A stretch of 64,000 bases of DNA from Liolophura sinensis (GCF_032854445.1 NC_088297.1:26219915-26283914), one strand, 5' to 3'. Numbered from the stretch's first letter, positions 1-14,800 are shown. Translations and numbers: made by a program. The notes: generated from the letters alone by a model not told the origin.

Positions 1-189
1 TGTCTCTACCACTCGCCTCCCCAAACGGAGGAGAATAAACTGGTGGAGACGGCTTCCATAGTCACCGGAGCCATGTCCAACTCGGCCTTGTCCACGACGA
101 GTAGAGCCACGCCAACCAATCTCAGCGTCCAGTCATCAATGACACTGTTGGAAGAAGAGCCCAATGGAATTCTCATAACGCCCTCATGA
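1..189 (+). CDS. Terminal coding exon of an upstream gene (partial, product not recognised)
   Basis: Frame 1 is open from the first base to a TGA at 187-189, giving 62 residues. The stretch is rich in Ser and Thr and ends in GILITPS. Codon use looks coding, and no start or acceptor is needed because the exon begins outside the window. It is followed by several kilobases of T-rich, gene-free sequence with polyadenylation signals, as expected for a long 3' UTR. The Ser/Thr-rich, uncharged composition suggests a disordered cytoplasmic tail, but I do not recognise the family and assign no function. The exon is unrelated to the dehydrogenase cluster downstream. Confidence 0.6.
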   Translation, partial: CLYHSPPQTEENKLVETASIVTGAMSNSALSTTSRATPTNLSVQSSMTLLEEEPNGILITPS

Positions 190-280
190 GAGCCGGCTCA
201 GTGTTTGTTCTCTCTCAGCCATTCTTATTGCATTTATCCTTACCTGAAGCATTCACAGTTCAGTTAGTTGATACTAAGGC

Positions 281-712
281 ATGTAGACATCTGATGGTCT
301 GGCGTGTTGTCTAATGGCTTTGTTTTTGACCAGACCTGTAGGCATCTGAAGGTCTGGCATGTTGTCTAATGGCTTTGTTTATGACCAGACCTGTAGGCAT
401 CTGAAGGTCTGGCATGTTGTCTAATGGCTTTGTTTATGACCAGACCTGTAGGCATCTGAAGGTCTGGCATGTTGTCTAATGGCTTTGTTTATGACCAGAC
501 CTGTAGGCATCTGAAGGTCTGGCATGTTGTCTAATGGCTTTGTTTATGACCAGACCTGTAGGCATCTGAAGGTCTGGCATGTTGTCTAATGGCTTTGTTT
601 ATGACCAGACCTGTAGGCATCTGAAGATCTGGCGTGTTGTCTAATGATGTTGTGTATGACCACACGTGTAGGCCTCTGGTGGTTCTATAATGCTGTTGGG
701 TATGACATACAG
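281..712 (+). repeat. 60-bp minisatellite, about 7 units
   Basis: Units containing GACCTGTAGGCATCTGAAGG recur exactly every 60 bases between about 330 and 640. More decayed units occur at both ends (281-330 and 650-712). The inner units are nearly identical, so the array is young. It lies just downstream of the terminal exon of the upstream gene. Confidence 0.9.
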
Positions 713-3700
713 GGATAGACACAATCGCACACAGGTAGCTGTACAAGGAAGCACAATACATATGTAATACAGAATACATCAGGTAACATTCTGATGGACC
801 CTTGCCAAACTCAAGGGAAGCAGCTGTGAGGACTTTTGTGACATGCTTCCTAATAATGAAGTACTATTGTACTGTTCTTCTTAGCTGAAAAACTGCTGCA
901 GTCAGTACAGCTGAGAGAAAATTTCTTTGAAGCCTGGTCTTATTTTACATGTATTTTCCTGAATTTCTCTGACATATTCTAGATTTATTTAACCTCCTGG
1001 TGCTGTCATATTTTTAATTATTATTTACAAGAATCACAGTTTGAGTGTCACCCAAAATGGCACTATCTGTTCTGTTCATATAGATTCATATACAAGTGCT
1101 TTTATTCTAACCCCACAAAAAATTAATTTGGTATGATATTAAATATTTGTTGTACTTGTTGTACGATCCATGGCCAGATTGAGATGAAGTGCTTAAAGCA
1201 ACTGGAGCAACTGCTTGGTCTTCTTAGCATAGGTTTATCACTACAGAAGAAGATATCTTTATACACCCAAACAAATATTAAATGCCATCAGTGACCCTGT
1301 TCAGTAGCTTTACATATCCTATGGCAAAGAACATTTTACTTTTATCATCCATTGCAAATGGAAAGTGACATTCAAGAGAAGGTAACATAATGACATTAGG
1401 AAAACTTGAGGAATAACAATTTTGTATACATATACATTTTGTGAACATACACTGTGATATCTTAATAACTGAGATACATTGTCTTGTTTCTGAACTTCAG
1501 TTTTGTGTCAGAAGTAGAATATATGAAATTATGGCACAACCCTGAGAAATGTCACTGTTTTGATAAGAGCTAGGTCAAAAGTTACCATTGGAACTGGAAG
1601 GATGGCAAGAGTGGTTCCGGTAAGCTTGCAGAGACTATATCGAGTAAGTCAAGTGTGGCATGACAACAGTTTTGTTTGACATAATGTGATGATGATATGT
1701 GGATAGGCAACAGTGAAACAAGTGACAGCTAAATAAAAGACAATCACAGAAATAAGCTATGGACATGAGTCAAGGTATTTCTTGTGTAAACAATGGAAGG
1801 AACCTGTCTTGGATGATGTCAGTGTTCCAGTTGTAAACCATAGATATCGTGGCAATGATACAGTTAGTGTCAGCAAGTGTTGTGCAAACATGTGCTACGT
1901 AATTGCAAGGCATTGCAGTGAACTTTTATTACATAGATTGCCCATGAAACGGAGATGAAATGTCAGTCTGTTTGGTGTCAGAAGTTGGAGGATCCAGCAG
2001 ATTTGGTGTGGCATTGACACTTATATTGAGAGCAGTGCCTCGGATAATGGAGTGCCATGTTGACTCCCAAAATGGCTTACTATAATTCAGTGAGAAAAGA
2101 CTATGTTATGCCATCAAGGGAAATGTCATACTGAGGAGGAAAACATTGTGTGTGTTTCGTAGCTGACAATGCAAACTGGACATCATCATTGCGTCAGTTC
2201 TGGCTTCTTAGCAGTGTTTTGAGTATGGATGGATCTAAAATAAAACGTATCTGTGAACATCAAACCTGTGGCTTAAAGTATGCTACAGATGGAATTGTTT
2301 TGTAATGGTTTTGTTAATGATACAAAAAAAAATATATGTACCAGAGTTAATACTGAATGTCAGTATAATCATTATGAATTTTAATGTGCCAACTACTGTT
2401 GAGTTCATTTGTTTTATAGAAGTTAATATTGATGATTGAAGCTGGGTTAGTTGTTTGAGTCTGGGAATATTAGGGTACCGTTAAAATTGTGAAATCATCC
2501 TGTGATGTAAAAAAACTGATTGCCTGGGAAGCTGGGATGCAAGCCCTTTGTTGCTGGATCACAGATTTAAGGCGTTGAAAGATAGATTTTCCAACATGAA
2601 AACTTATTTGTTGCATCATTAGTTGAATATAAATATATTGAGGAGTGTACGTGCATTATGTCTTTTTGAATGCCAAACTGTTGAATTTGTCGCTGGATGG
2701 GAAAGCAAAAAGAAAATGTTTATTAATGTACAGTCAAATTGACATGCAGCCGCAAGTGCTGACCAAATGCAGTCATTTTGAAAATTTCTTATACAAAAAA
2801 GTGGTTTTGTGGCTTATAGGGAAAAGGGGAGTATATGTATTTTCAATGTATTGTGTAAATAAAAAATGATATTGTATACATATAGAGGTGCACATGCATT
2901 AGGTGAAAGACAGGTGTTAACAAGACGTGGACGAATGAGATAGTATGTCTGTGTCTTGGTTCATAGGCTAGATTTCAAGGTATGAACAGTCACTACTCAG
3001 TATCGACTTAGTGAATCTTAATTTAGTGAAGGTCTAATATTTAATATGGACTCGCAAAGTCTGAAGTTATTGTCATAGATTATATATCTTTAGGCTCATA
3101 AATTCCTCCATTTTATGGAGCTGTGTAGGGATAGCTGTTATCATAACCATTCATATTCTACTTTCTACACTCTGGTGAAGTCAGTACATAACCTAAACCT
3201 CTTTCTTGTCTTGAAATGTTACTAGTGGGTATATTAACCCAAATAGCAACATTTGCAGTTTCGCCTCACAGTCTTCCCTTTCAGATTTGAACTCTGTATT
3301 CTTGAGAACCAAGCCCCTGTTTGGGTTTTTACCAGTTACTATGTATTTTTCTATTGACATGTAGAATAAGAATACTTTGATGTGTTCTCTTCAAGCAGAG
3401 ATTTAGGACGCCTAGAACTTTCGTGCTGTTGCCAGTAATATAAATAAAAGGTTTAAGCTATTGAACGGCGTTTGTAACAGTGTGATCTGGATGTTTTGGG
3501 GTTCTGAAGATTTCGGTGACGTTCATCACAGACTGTGGAAGAATAAGGCTACAAAGATTGGAGCGCTGGAGAAAGGCCGTTTTGTTGATCCAGCAAGCAG
3601 TAACAACTTGAGGATTTCTAACATTAGTGTGAGGGGTATGTACTGAGTTATCTGGGCAGGGAAATGGACAGGACCTAAGTGGATAAGCCAGGTGGATAGG

Positions 3701-4953
3701 ATTATAAATTCTGAACTTGAATGGCTAACAAAGCTTGTGTGGTGTGTTAGGTAGGCCCACGGTATTTTATTATGATCATGCTAATGACTGAGAGGGACTT
3801 TACTCGCTATTTTTGAGGTAATAGAGGAACTGTAATGAAACAGAGTAATTTTAGTTTAGATTATGGATTCTAAAAGTCTACCATTAGACAGTGATACCAA
3901 TAGCCTTTGTTGTCAGGTGCTAGTTTGGGGAAAACGGTGCTGTACTCTAAGAAAAAAGCTGCCTCTAAAAATTGATTTTCACATATTTGGAAAGATAAAT
4001 GATCCCATAAGAACCATGTATAACAGCATTGCAACGGGCAACAAAGGAATGGATTTTCTCAAATGCTCTCATTGGGATTTACATTATACTGTCTACATTT
4101 GTTTGTTTTGTTATTACTTTCTTTTTTTTTTTGGATATTTTTGTTCTGGTTTTTTTTATGTTTGACATCTTATGCTGTTGTGCCATTTTGTAAAAAGGCT
4201 TTTTGGCCCCCTTTTTTGAAAGTATACTGCCTTATCTAAAATCCTGCTAATTTATTTTACAAAATCTTGGTACTGCAGCAGTGTTCTGTCTGTGGTATCT
4301 GGTGTTAGAACATATGCTTCTATTTTATGCTTCAATCCTCCCAGCTACATTAACGCCGCCAATATTCTATGGAAATGCCATTTTGTGTATACCTGTAATT
4401 GTTAACTTGTACAAAAGTCTTATGTTGTGGGAATAAGTCACAGTTGTTAAATATTTATTTGTGAGGTATACAACTAGTCATGTATTATTTGTTACTACCT
4501 ACAAACCATTATGTAATAGTTTGTTGCAATTTGTTTCTAGTTACCTTTAGTTAATATATGTTATGTTTTATGACGTTTTTTAACACTCGGAAACGAGCTT
4601 GAAATGCATCTTGCATTTGTTTCAAATTTGTTTAGTAAATGTAGCACATTTCTTGGTGAAGAACAAATTTTTTTCAACAGGCTAAATTTAAAATAAATTT
4701 AGCGTTCAAGAATGCATTCTTTATTTCAGATTGTAGTCTTTCTGTGTCAGAGGTTGAAGAATTGAGTCTTGCCTTTCACGTCAGTATTACGTATAATGAG
4801 TCAGGAATCAGACTGGAGAAGGAATTTCAGCAAATTATAACGTATTATTTAACTCATTGTAGCCAAAACCTGTTGTTGGATTCGTAAGGTTTAGTACACC
4901 TTACGTTTGGTACACGTTTTGACTGAATATACCAAGTAGGGTATTCTATTGCA

Positions 4954-5023
4954 TGGGTATGCCGTTGTTACCATGGGTGTGCGGTTGTTACCATGGGTGT
5001 GCGGTTGTTACCATGGGTTAACC
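4954..5023 (+). repeat. 20-bp tandem repeat, about 3.5 units
   Basis: The unit CATGGGTGTGCGGTTGTTAC is repeated with one variant first copy and a truncated last copy. It lies in the T-rich 3'-UTR-like stretch. Confidence 0.85.
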
Positions 5024-5330
5024 ATTGATCCAACAATTTGTTGCAGAAATGTATTGTTCTGATTCTTCACAGCAGGAGTATAACTTACAGAAAGCTCTTT
5101 ATTGTTATCTGAGACAATTTTATACTACTTTCCAGAAATTGAGATGGTCCTTTGTTAAGAATATTTAGACAGTTGTCAGTTACCTTAAAACCGTAAAATG
5201 CTTTTGTTTCACTGTAAAAATGAAACATGTTGTATGTTAATGGGATTTACATTTGTGTATATATATTTCATATCCAAATCGTGTGGCTCAATTAATAAAG
5301 TGTTCGTTTTATCTATGTTGAAAAGAAAAA

Positions 5331-8082
5331 AAATATATGCGTATATAAAATGTATACCTGTAGATCACGAATAAATGTGACTTCCTTCAGGGTGTAAAAT
5401 TACAAGTTTTGTGTCAGATTTTAATCAATGTTGATGTCTTTAGCATTATGGAATTCAGAGTATTTAGATATGGTTATTAAATTGTAGTATTTTTGTATGT
5501 ATTATAAAGATAGACTCCCTTACTGTATCTGTTGAATGAATGTATTTAAAGAAAATCAATACGGCAGACTCACGAATAAGTCGGTCCCAAAACGGAGATT
5601 AATGGTATTCCTTTTGTGACGTGCCATTATTTGTGCTCTAGGTAATTGCTTTTGTGTGCAATAGGTCACAGATTCTGCTGAGCGAACGAAGGGAGAGCAC
5701 TGCTTGGGGGACCGGTTTGTTACAGGCGGCGGGCTGCGTTACCAATGAGGATCTTTTCCTGCCTTAAGTAATTAGGGTCCAAGCTGTCTAGTCTTTAGGT
5801 CATTCGCTCGATACCGTTTTGTGGGCAAGCTGGTAAATTGTTTCCCATGTATTACAAAAGAATAATGGTCACCCAGCTTGGACCCGAATGGCCATCGCTA
5901 GGGAAAATGCACTGCATTATATTGATGGGGATGAACGTCGTACCATCGACAGTGGTCAGTGGTCGAAGATTTTCTTGGGAATTTATGCTGTGTTTGAATT
6001 GTGACTTATGTCTAAAATGGTAGAGAATGTGATTTGATGATCACCTTAGCTGAGGCTCTAATGTCTGACTGATTTGTCCTGTGTGTATGGAATCTGTGTG
6101 AGAAAATCCACGGTCAGTGTAACAGATGAACTGTTGGTTTGTTAAGTCGTGTGATCTTTGACGACAGTCGAATACGGGGTAGAGTTGTGTCCCCTTCATT
6201 GTTCTTTTTTGCCGGTGAAGTTCGAGACTGAAATAATGGTGAATTTATATTGTAACCAAGTAACAAATATGATTAAAAAATATTTTGATGTCTATACAAT
6301 GATCTTATTTCTTGTCTTCTTGATAATATAACGTTAAACTTAATTCCCTTACGTGGTGTTAAAATCAGTTTGTCCTTTCGTTGTATGAAAACCTTACAGT
6401 AACCGGGCGTCTTCACCTTTGTGTCCAGCACAAACTAATCAGCATAATAATACAAACCAACTGGAGTTGTACCTCCAACTGGAAATGTACCTCCAACTGG
6501 AGTTGTACCTCCAACTGGAAGTCGCACAGATATGTATACAGCAAGCGTATAGTTAATGGACAAACGTTGGTATCCTCCAGTTATGTAATCAAAGAATAGG
6601 GTAGCACCGTATTACCCCCCCCCCCCCTCCATAAGGTCACTTTCCCGTTTAAGAGGTGCGTGTTAAAAATAAGTAATGATGAGGTAGGACCTCAGAAAAT
6701 GGGTAAAGGATGTCATTAGCTAATTGAAGGCATCTTTGGGACGCCCAGGATAAACGTTATGTATTTTATTAAATTCATTCTGAGGGAATTTTAAAATATT
6801 TGCCCTAATTAAATACACACAGTTACGGCGAACACTTAAGCTGAAAAACATGGACTCCTTTCCAGACATTTCGGCATTTCTCCGACTCACAAAAGCTGAA
6901 ATGTTGTTTTTTTTTTCACGTTTTGTTGCCCAGAAAATATGGATTGCATGCTGTAATAAGCCAGATTCCACTTTTTATAGTGTCACGCCTCAAATCTCGC
7001 GTAATTTCGCGTTACCTCATAGCCACAGGGACGTAATTTAGAGCAGGTCTTTAAAAACTTTTCACGGAAATGGCAGTCTGGTTACCATAACTGCGGAAAT
7101 GATCAGTTGTTAGTTGCGAATCATCGTCTCATTATTATCACAGACACCGACGGGCAGACAGAGGTACAATACTGCTTTACCATAATAGGCTCCCCTAAGG
7201 GCGGCGGGCATATAAATATCAAATCTTGAACGTCAATATGATAAAAAAGAAAAACACACATACATATACAGATCCGCTGTAAGTGAGTGCGAATTCACGC
7301 TTCTGTATTCTGGCCTTTTCAAAAAATTGAGGGAACCGGAAAGATGGGAGCAAACCATTGCCATTTGGCATTGAATTGACAATCCGCCTTATGTGTTGCG
7401 TACAAATTTCAACTCGCAGGGCAAAACCAATGGATGTGTCATATTGGTGGGCAGTAAGCAATGTCCTGAAGACCATTACGGGATCACGGGCGTCTGCATT
7501 AAGAGAGTAAGGGGCTTGGTGTAAGACGACATTCCCAGGTGGACATATGAGCACTGCCAAGCGTTGATAACCGTGACTGCCCTCAGAACACTGTATGGAC
7601 GCAGTGGACTCTTAAGGATCTTCAGGCCAATGCACGTCTCGGTCACTGTATCTCCAGTGTGATAAAGCTAAAGCTCTTGATGGATGGCCCCCAATGAAGA
7701 TCCCCAAAGATAGCCTATTTCACCCTAAGTACACAATAGGACGATGAACTTTGGGATATCCGGCACGGTATAGTATTGTAGCCGTACTTCTTCTAAGAGG
7801 TATTCTAGTTTTGCGTGCATTTTTCGCGAATACAAACATCCAACACTTACCATGAGTGAATAAATGGGGAAATAAATCACAATTGTATGCATAAAAAGTT
7901 TTGGACGTAAATGTTGTTTCTTTGTCGATCACGTCATTCCACGTGTAGAATGGGATTTTATGACACCTTTATGCAATAGTCAGCAACACAGCCGGCAACG
8001 ATCGACGTCGCCAATATGTAACCTTCACTGAAGACAGGTTAAATGACAATCAGATAAATAAATAAACGCGAGTTGTACGCGA
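5331..8082. other. Intergenic stretch without a recognised gene
   Basis: I see no gene here. There is an 18-bp tandem repeat with core CTCCAACTGGAGTTGTAC at about 6460-6522 and a C-run at 6616-6627. A minus-strand open frame of 113 codons (7219-7560) has mixed, protein-like composition but matches no family I know and has no supporting splice or signal features. A second minus frame (7720-7932, 70 codons) is equally unsupported. Either could be part of a decayed gene or transposon. Confidence 0.4.
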
Positions 8083-8225
8083 GTACAAAAATACAATAGC
8101 ACAGAGAGTAAAACCAGAGCAGCGACAGCGGCATTAACAAACGTCCACACGTGATGGTGAAATACGGCCCCTTGTCAGTTCACCTCAGTCATGGTTTTTT
8201 TCTAACTATTCATTTAAATGCTTAA
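8083..8225 (+). repeat. Dispersed repeat family A, upstream of copy 1
   Basis: The core AGTAAAACCAGAGCAGCGAC and about 120 bases of flank, including a stretch like TACGGCCCCTTGTCAGTTCACCTCAG, recur in degenerate form at 30935-31065 (plus). Shorter pieces are at 8450-8500 and 37845-37900 (plus) and at about 30300-30360 and 33040-33090 (minus). No coding content is seen. The family is unclassified. Confidence 0.5.
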
Positions 8226-8828
8226 ATAGTAGCAAATTACACGCCCCTCCAGTGTCATGGCGTAAGCGGAGATATGTGATGATGTACGTTACAATGTATT
8301 CTACTCCACTGGTTTAGAATCACTCAAAACGCTCTGTTGTCGTCACATTTAATACATAAATACATTAAAACAATGCAATGGGGCCAGATGTCGGGGATGC
8401 TTAGTCCATCAGTAGACTCTAGTTTATGTTGGAATACAATGTACACAGACTACAACATAGGGAGTGAAACCAGAGCAGCTAGGACGGTGTGGTAGTTGCT
8501 TATGTCACTGATAACCGAGAGGCCTCTCACATGCTAAACCCATGTTACATGCAGGAGGTTGATTGACCTGAACAGCAGGATATCTCAATGGGTCAGATAC
8601 ATGACCTATTTGCGACGAGCTTGTCTTCGTGTCAGTCAGATACCACGCTGGTGATATGCGACAACTATCGGCGCTATCTTGAAACTTGACTTTGACGTCA
8701 CTTTGACCTAGTCAGCTTGGACAACTTGACACTTTGAGTCCTGATAAATATGACCACGTCCTACAGCTTAGTGAACAACTAGCTACTCGCTCATTGGGCA
8801 TCTTTCCAAACTTCTGTTAACGTGTACA

Positions 8829-11800
8829 ATGGCGACGCGCTGGGGAATCTGTGGAGCCGGGAAAATCTGTGGCGATTTTGCGGGAGGATTGACGACGTTG
8901 CCTTCATCAGAGCATAAGGTGAGATAAAGCTTCTGAACTTTCTTTATGTCATCGTCACAGCATAAAGTGGGATCAGCCCTATGTACTCTATAAGTCATCG
9001 CAGGGCATAAGATGAGATCAACCTTCTACGCTTTACGTGTCATCTTCAGAGCATAAGATGAGATCAACCTTTGTGCTTTATATGTCACCGTCGGGGCATG
9101 ACGTCAGATCAGCCTTCTGTGCTTTATAAGCGATCATCAGAGCATGCGGTGAGATTAACCTTCCGTGCTTTATATGTCATCGTCAGAGCATAAGATGAGA
9201 TCAACCTTCTGGACTTTGTATGTCACCGTCAGAGCATAAGATGATGTCAAACTTGTGTACTTTATATGAGTGGCTTTTGAATGTTAAGTTCTGCTCACAA
9301 GGCACCGGTGTGGAATAGCCCCTATTGGACAGACGGTATGAACACAGCCGTGATATCATCGTTGCAATTTCAACTGAAGTTTAGCCATATCACAACAGTA
9401 CATCGTGATAGCACATCGTATATTGTTATGTCTTGTGGAGTAAGTTTCCTCTTGATTGGTCAATACACAGTCACATGATATTCCGCAAGAGAAACTTCAT
9501 GCTTACGATGTTATATCCGATGCAGTTGGCCATACAGTAGCTAACGATCAACGCCCTGACATTCAACGACCTCAGGGGATTTTCTACTACAGTTATTTCC
9601 CTTTGTGTACTCTATTACGTTTGCTTGCAAATAGCACCGGTATCGTAATATAAAACTGCATTTCTTCACCACACCAAATGGTTTGGTACTACAGTGCCTG
9701 TACACGTACATGTCCTTTGATTAGTTTTGATACATTTGTAAAATTTCTACACTGAAAGTGACCAAGTTTCGTATTTAGACTGAAGTCAAGCAATAGCGCC
9801 ATTAATACATCTATGAAACCAACAAATTCATCTGTTTGTCGACCAGTCAGAAGCTGGTGTTGATACATTTTTGTTCATATTTCATAGGCTGTTGCTGTGG
9901 CGGCACGAGACCTGTCTAGGGCTCAAGAATTTGCTAAAGAACGGGGAATTGCCACAGCTTATGGGTCCTACCTTGAACTTGCCCAAGATGCCAATGTAGG
10001 TTAGTATGTTACGATTCTGAAATATAAATTACAGTTCTTCGGAAATGTCCCGTCACAGGGGCATGTTATTTCCAGTTCTTCTGAATGTCCCGACAAAACG
10101 AAATGTAATTTCCAGTTTTCCTGAATGTCCCTTCACAACGGAATGTTATTGCCAGTTCTCCAGAATGTCCGTCACAAGGAAATGCTATTTCCAGTTCTCA
10201 GGAATGTCCCGTGACAAGGAAATGTTATTTTCCGATCTCGTGAATGTTCCGTCATAACCAAATGTTATTTCCAGTTCTCCAAAATGTCCCGTCAAAAGGG
10301 GATGTTATTTCCAGTTCTCCTGAATGCCCCGTCAAAACGAAATGTTATGTTCCGTTCTCCTGAATGTCCTGTCACAACGAAATGTTATTTCCAGTTTTCC
10401 TGAATGTCCCGTCACAAGGGAATGTTATGTTCCGTACTCCTGAATGTCCTGTCACAACGAAATGTTATTTCCAATTCTTCAGAATATCCCGTCACAAGGG
10501 ATGTTATCTCCAATTCTTCAGAATGCCCTGTCACACGGCAGTGGTATCCAGTTATCCTGAATGTCCCCTCAGAAGGGAATATTTTTTGCAGTTTTCCTGA
10601 ATGTCCTGTCACAACGAAATGTTATTTCCAATTTTTCAGAATGTCCTGTCACAAGAGAATGTTATTTCCAATTCTTCAGAATGTCCCGTCACAAGGGATG
10701 TTATTTCTAATTCTTCAGAATGCCCTGTCACACGGCAGTGGTATCCAGTTATCCTGAATGTCCCGTCAGAGGGGAATGTTTTTTTTGCAGTTCTCCTGAA
10801 TGTCCTGTCACAACGAAATGTTATTTCCAATTCTTCAGAATATCCCGTCGCAAGGGAATGTTATTTCCAATTCTTCAGTATATCCCGTCACAAGGGAATG
10901 TTATTTATAATTCTTCAGAATGCCCTGTCACATGGCAGTGGTATCCAGTTATCCTGAATGTCCCCTCAGAAGGAAATGTTATTTCCAATTTTTCAGAATA
11001 TCCCGTCACAAGGGAATGTTATTTCCAATTCTTCAGAATATCCCGTCACACGGCAGTGGTATCCAGTTGTCCTGAATGCCCCGTCAGAGGGGAATGTTTT
11101 TTTTCGCAGTTCTCCTGAATGTCCTGTCACAACGAAATGTTATTTCCAATTCTTCAGAATATCCCGTCACAACAAAATGTTGCTTCCAATTCTTCAGAAT
11201 ATCCTGTCACAAGGGAATGTTATTTCCAGTTCTCCTGAATGCCTCGTCAAAACGAAATGTTATGTTCCGTTCTCATGAATGTCCTGTCACAACGAAATGT
11301 TATTTCCAGTTTTCCAGAATGTCCCGTCACAAGGGAATGTTTTTTGCCGTTCTCCTGAATGTCCCGTCACAATGAAATGTTATTTCCAGTTCTTCTGAAT
11401 ATCACGTCACAAGGGAATGTTATTTTCCTTTCTCTTGATTGTCCCGTCACAAGGGAATGTTATTTCCAGTTCTCCTGAATGTCCCGTCTCTATGCAATGT
11501 TTTTTTGCCCTTTTCCTGAATGTCCCGTCACAAGGGAATGTTTTATGCAGTTCTCCTGAATGTCCCGTCACAAGGGAATGTTTTTTGCTGTTCTCCTTGA
11601 ATGTCCCGTCACAACGAAATGTTATTTCCAATTGTTCAGAATGTCCCGTCACAAGGGAATTTTATTTTCAATTTTTCAGAATGCCCGTCACAAGGAAATG
11701 GTGTCCAGTTCTCCCGAATGTCCCGTCACAAGGGAATGTTTTTTGCAGTTCTCCTGAATGTCCCGTCACAAGGGAATGTATTTTGCAGTTCTCCTGAATG

Positions 11801-14800
11801 TCCCGTCACAAGAGAATGTTATTTCCAGTTCTCCTGAATGTCCCGTCAGAAGGGAATGGTATCCAGTTTTCCTGAATGTCCCGTCACAAGGCAATGTTAT
11901 TTCCAGTTTTCCTGAATGTCCCGTCACAAGAGAATGTTATTTCCAATTCTTCAGAATGTCCCGTCACAAGGCATTGATATCCAGTTCTCCTGAATGTCCC
12001 GTCACTAGGGAATGTTATTTCCAGTTTTCCTGAATGTCCCGTCACAAGGGAATGTTTTTTGCAGTTCTCCTGAATATCCCGTCACAACGAAATGTTATTT
12101 CCAATTCTTCAGAATGTCCCATCAGTAGGGAATTTTATTTTCAATTCTTCAGAATGTCCCGTCACAAGGCAATGGTATCCAGTTCTCCGGAATGTCCCGT
12201 CACAAGGGAAAGTTATTTCCAATTCTTCAGAATGTCCCGTCACAAGGCAATGGTATCCAGTTTTCCTGAATGTCCCATAACAAGAGAATGTTATTTCCAG
12301 TTCTCCTGAATGTCCCGTCACAAGGCAATGTTATTTCTAGTTTTCCTAAATGTCCCGTCACAAGGGAATGCTTTTTGCAGTTCTCCTGACTGTCCCGTCA
12401 CAACGAAATGTTATTTCCAATTCTTCAGAATGTCCCGTCACAAGGGAATGTTATTTTCAATTGTTTAGAATGCCCCGTCACAAGGCAGTGGTATCCAGTT
12501 CTCCGGAATGTCCCGTCACAAGGGAATGTTATTTCCAATTCTTCCGAATGTCCCGTCACAAGGCAATGGTATCCAGTTTTCCTGAATGTCCCGTCACAAG
12601 AGAATGTTATTTCCAGTTCTCCTGAATGTCCCGTCACAAGGCAATGTTATTTCCAGTTTTCCTGAATGTCCCGTCACAAGAGAATGTTATTTCCAGTTCT
12701 CCTGAATGTCCCGTCACTAGGCAATGTTATTTCCAGTTTTCCTGAATGTCCCGTCACAAGGCAATGTTATTTCCAGTTCTTCTGAATGCCCCGTCACAAG
12801 GGAATGTTATTTCCAGTTCTCCTGAATGCCCCGTCAAAACGAAATGTTATTTCCAATTCTTCCGAATGTCCCGTCACAAGGGAATTTTTTTTCAGTTCTT
12901 CAGAATGCCCTGTCACAAGGCAATGGTATCCAGTTCTCCGGAATGTCCCGTCACAAGGGAATGTTATTTCAAGTTTTCCTGAATGTCCCGTCACAAGGCA
13001 ATGGTATCCAGTTCTCCTGAATGTCCCGTCACAAGGGAATGTTATTTCCAGTTTTCCTGAATGTCCCGTCACAAGGCAATGGTATCCAGTTCTCCTGAAT
13101 GCCCCGTCACAAGGGAATGTTATTTCCAGTTCTCCTGAATGCCCCGTCAAAACGAAATGTTATTTTCAATTCTTCATAATGTCCCGTCACAAGAGAATGT
13201 TATTTCCAATTCTTCAGAATGTCCCGTAACAAGGCAATGGTATCCAGTTCTCCGGAATGTCCCGTCACAAGGGAATGTTATTTCCAGTTCTCCTGAATGT
13301 CCCGTCAAAACGAAATGTTATTTCCAATTCTTCATAATGTCCCGTCACAAGGGAATTATATTTTCAGTTCTTCAGAATGCCCTGTCACAAGGCAATGGTA
13401 TCCAGTTCTCCGGAATATCCCGTCACAAGGGAATGTTATTTCCAGTTTTCCTGAATGTTCCGTCACAAGGCAATGATATCCAGTTCTCCTGAATGTCCCG
13501 TCACAAGGCAATGTTATTTCCAATTCTTTAGAATGTCCCGTTACAAGGGAATTTTATTTCCAGTTTTCGTGAATGTCCCGTCACAACGAAATGTTTTTTG
13601 CAGTTCTCCTGAATATCCCGTCACAACGAAATGTTATTTCCAATTCTTCAGAATGTCCCGTCACAAGGGAATGTTATTTTCAATTCTTCAGAATGCCCCC
13701 GTCACAAGGCAATGGTATCCAGTTCTCCGGAATGTCCCGTCACAAGGGAAAGTTATTTCCAATTCTTCTGAATGTCCCGTCACAAGGCAATGGTATCCAG
13801 TCCTCCTGAATGTCCTATAACAAGAGAATGTTATTTCCAGTTCTCCTGAATGTCCCGTCACAGGGCAATGTTATTTCCAGTTTTCCTGAATGTCCCGTCA
13901 CAAGGGAATGTTTTTTGCAGTTCTCCTGAATGTCCCGTCACAACGAAATGTTATTTCCAATTCTTCAGAATGTCCCGTCACAAGGGAATGTTATTTTCAA
14001 TTGTTTAGAATGCCCCGTCACAAGGCAGTGGTATCCAGTTCTCCGGAATGTCCCGTCACAAGGGAATGTTATTTCCAATTCTTCCAAATGTCCCGTCACA
14101 AGGCAATGGTATCCAGTTTTCCTGAATGTCCCGTCACAAGAGAATGTTATTTCCAGTTCTCCTGAATGTCCCTTCACTAGGCAATGCTATTTCCAGTTTT
14201 CCTGAATGTCCCGTCACAAGGCAATGCTATTTCCAGTATTCTTGAATGTCCCGTCACAAAGGAATGTTTTTTGCAGTTCTCCTGAATATCCCGTCACAGC
14301 GAAATGTTATTTCCAATTCTTCAGAATCTCCCGTCACAAGGGAATTTTATTTTCAATTCTTCATAATGCCCCGTCACAAGGGAATGGTATCCAGTTCTCC
14401 CGAATGTCCCGTTACAAGGGAATGTTATTTCCAGTTTTCCTGAATGTCCCGTCACAAGGCAATGGTATCCAATTCTCCTGAATGTCCCGTCACAAGGCAA
14501 TGTTATTTCCAGTTCTTCTGAATGTCCCGTAACAAGGAATGTTTTTTGCAGTTCTCCTGAATATCCCGTCACAACGAAATGTTATTTCCAATTCTTCAGA
14601 ATGTCCCGTCACAAGGGAATGTTATTTTCTATTCTTTAGAATGCCCCGTCACAAGGCAGTGGTATCCAGTTCTCCGGAATGTCCCGTCACAAGGGAATGT
14701 TATTTCCAATTCTTCCAAATGTCCCGTCACAAGGCAATGGTATCCAGTTTTCCTGAATGTCCCGTCACAAGAGAATGTTATTTCCAGTTCTCCTGAATGT

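Larger units (their letters stand above)
190..5330 (+). other. Probable long 3' UTR of the upstream gene
   Basis: This stretch has no convincing reading frame, is T-rich on the plus strand and contains AATAAA hexamers at 2858-2863, 3443-3448 and 5294-5299. The last is followed by a GT/T-rich segment and an A-run, the best candidate for the distal cleavage site. A 60-bp minisatellite lies in its first part. That it is transcribed as one UTR is inferred from strand asymmetry and position only. Confidence 0.4.
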
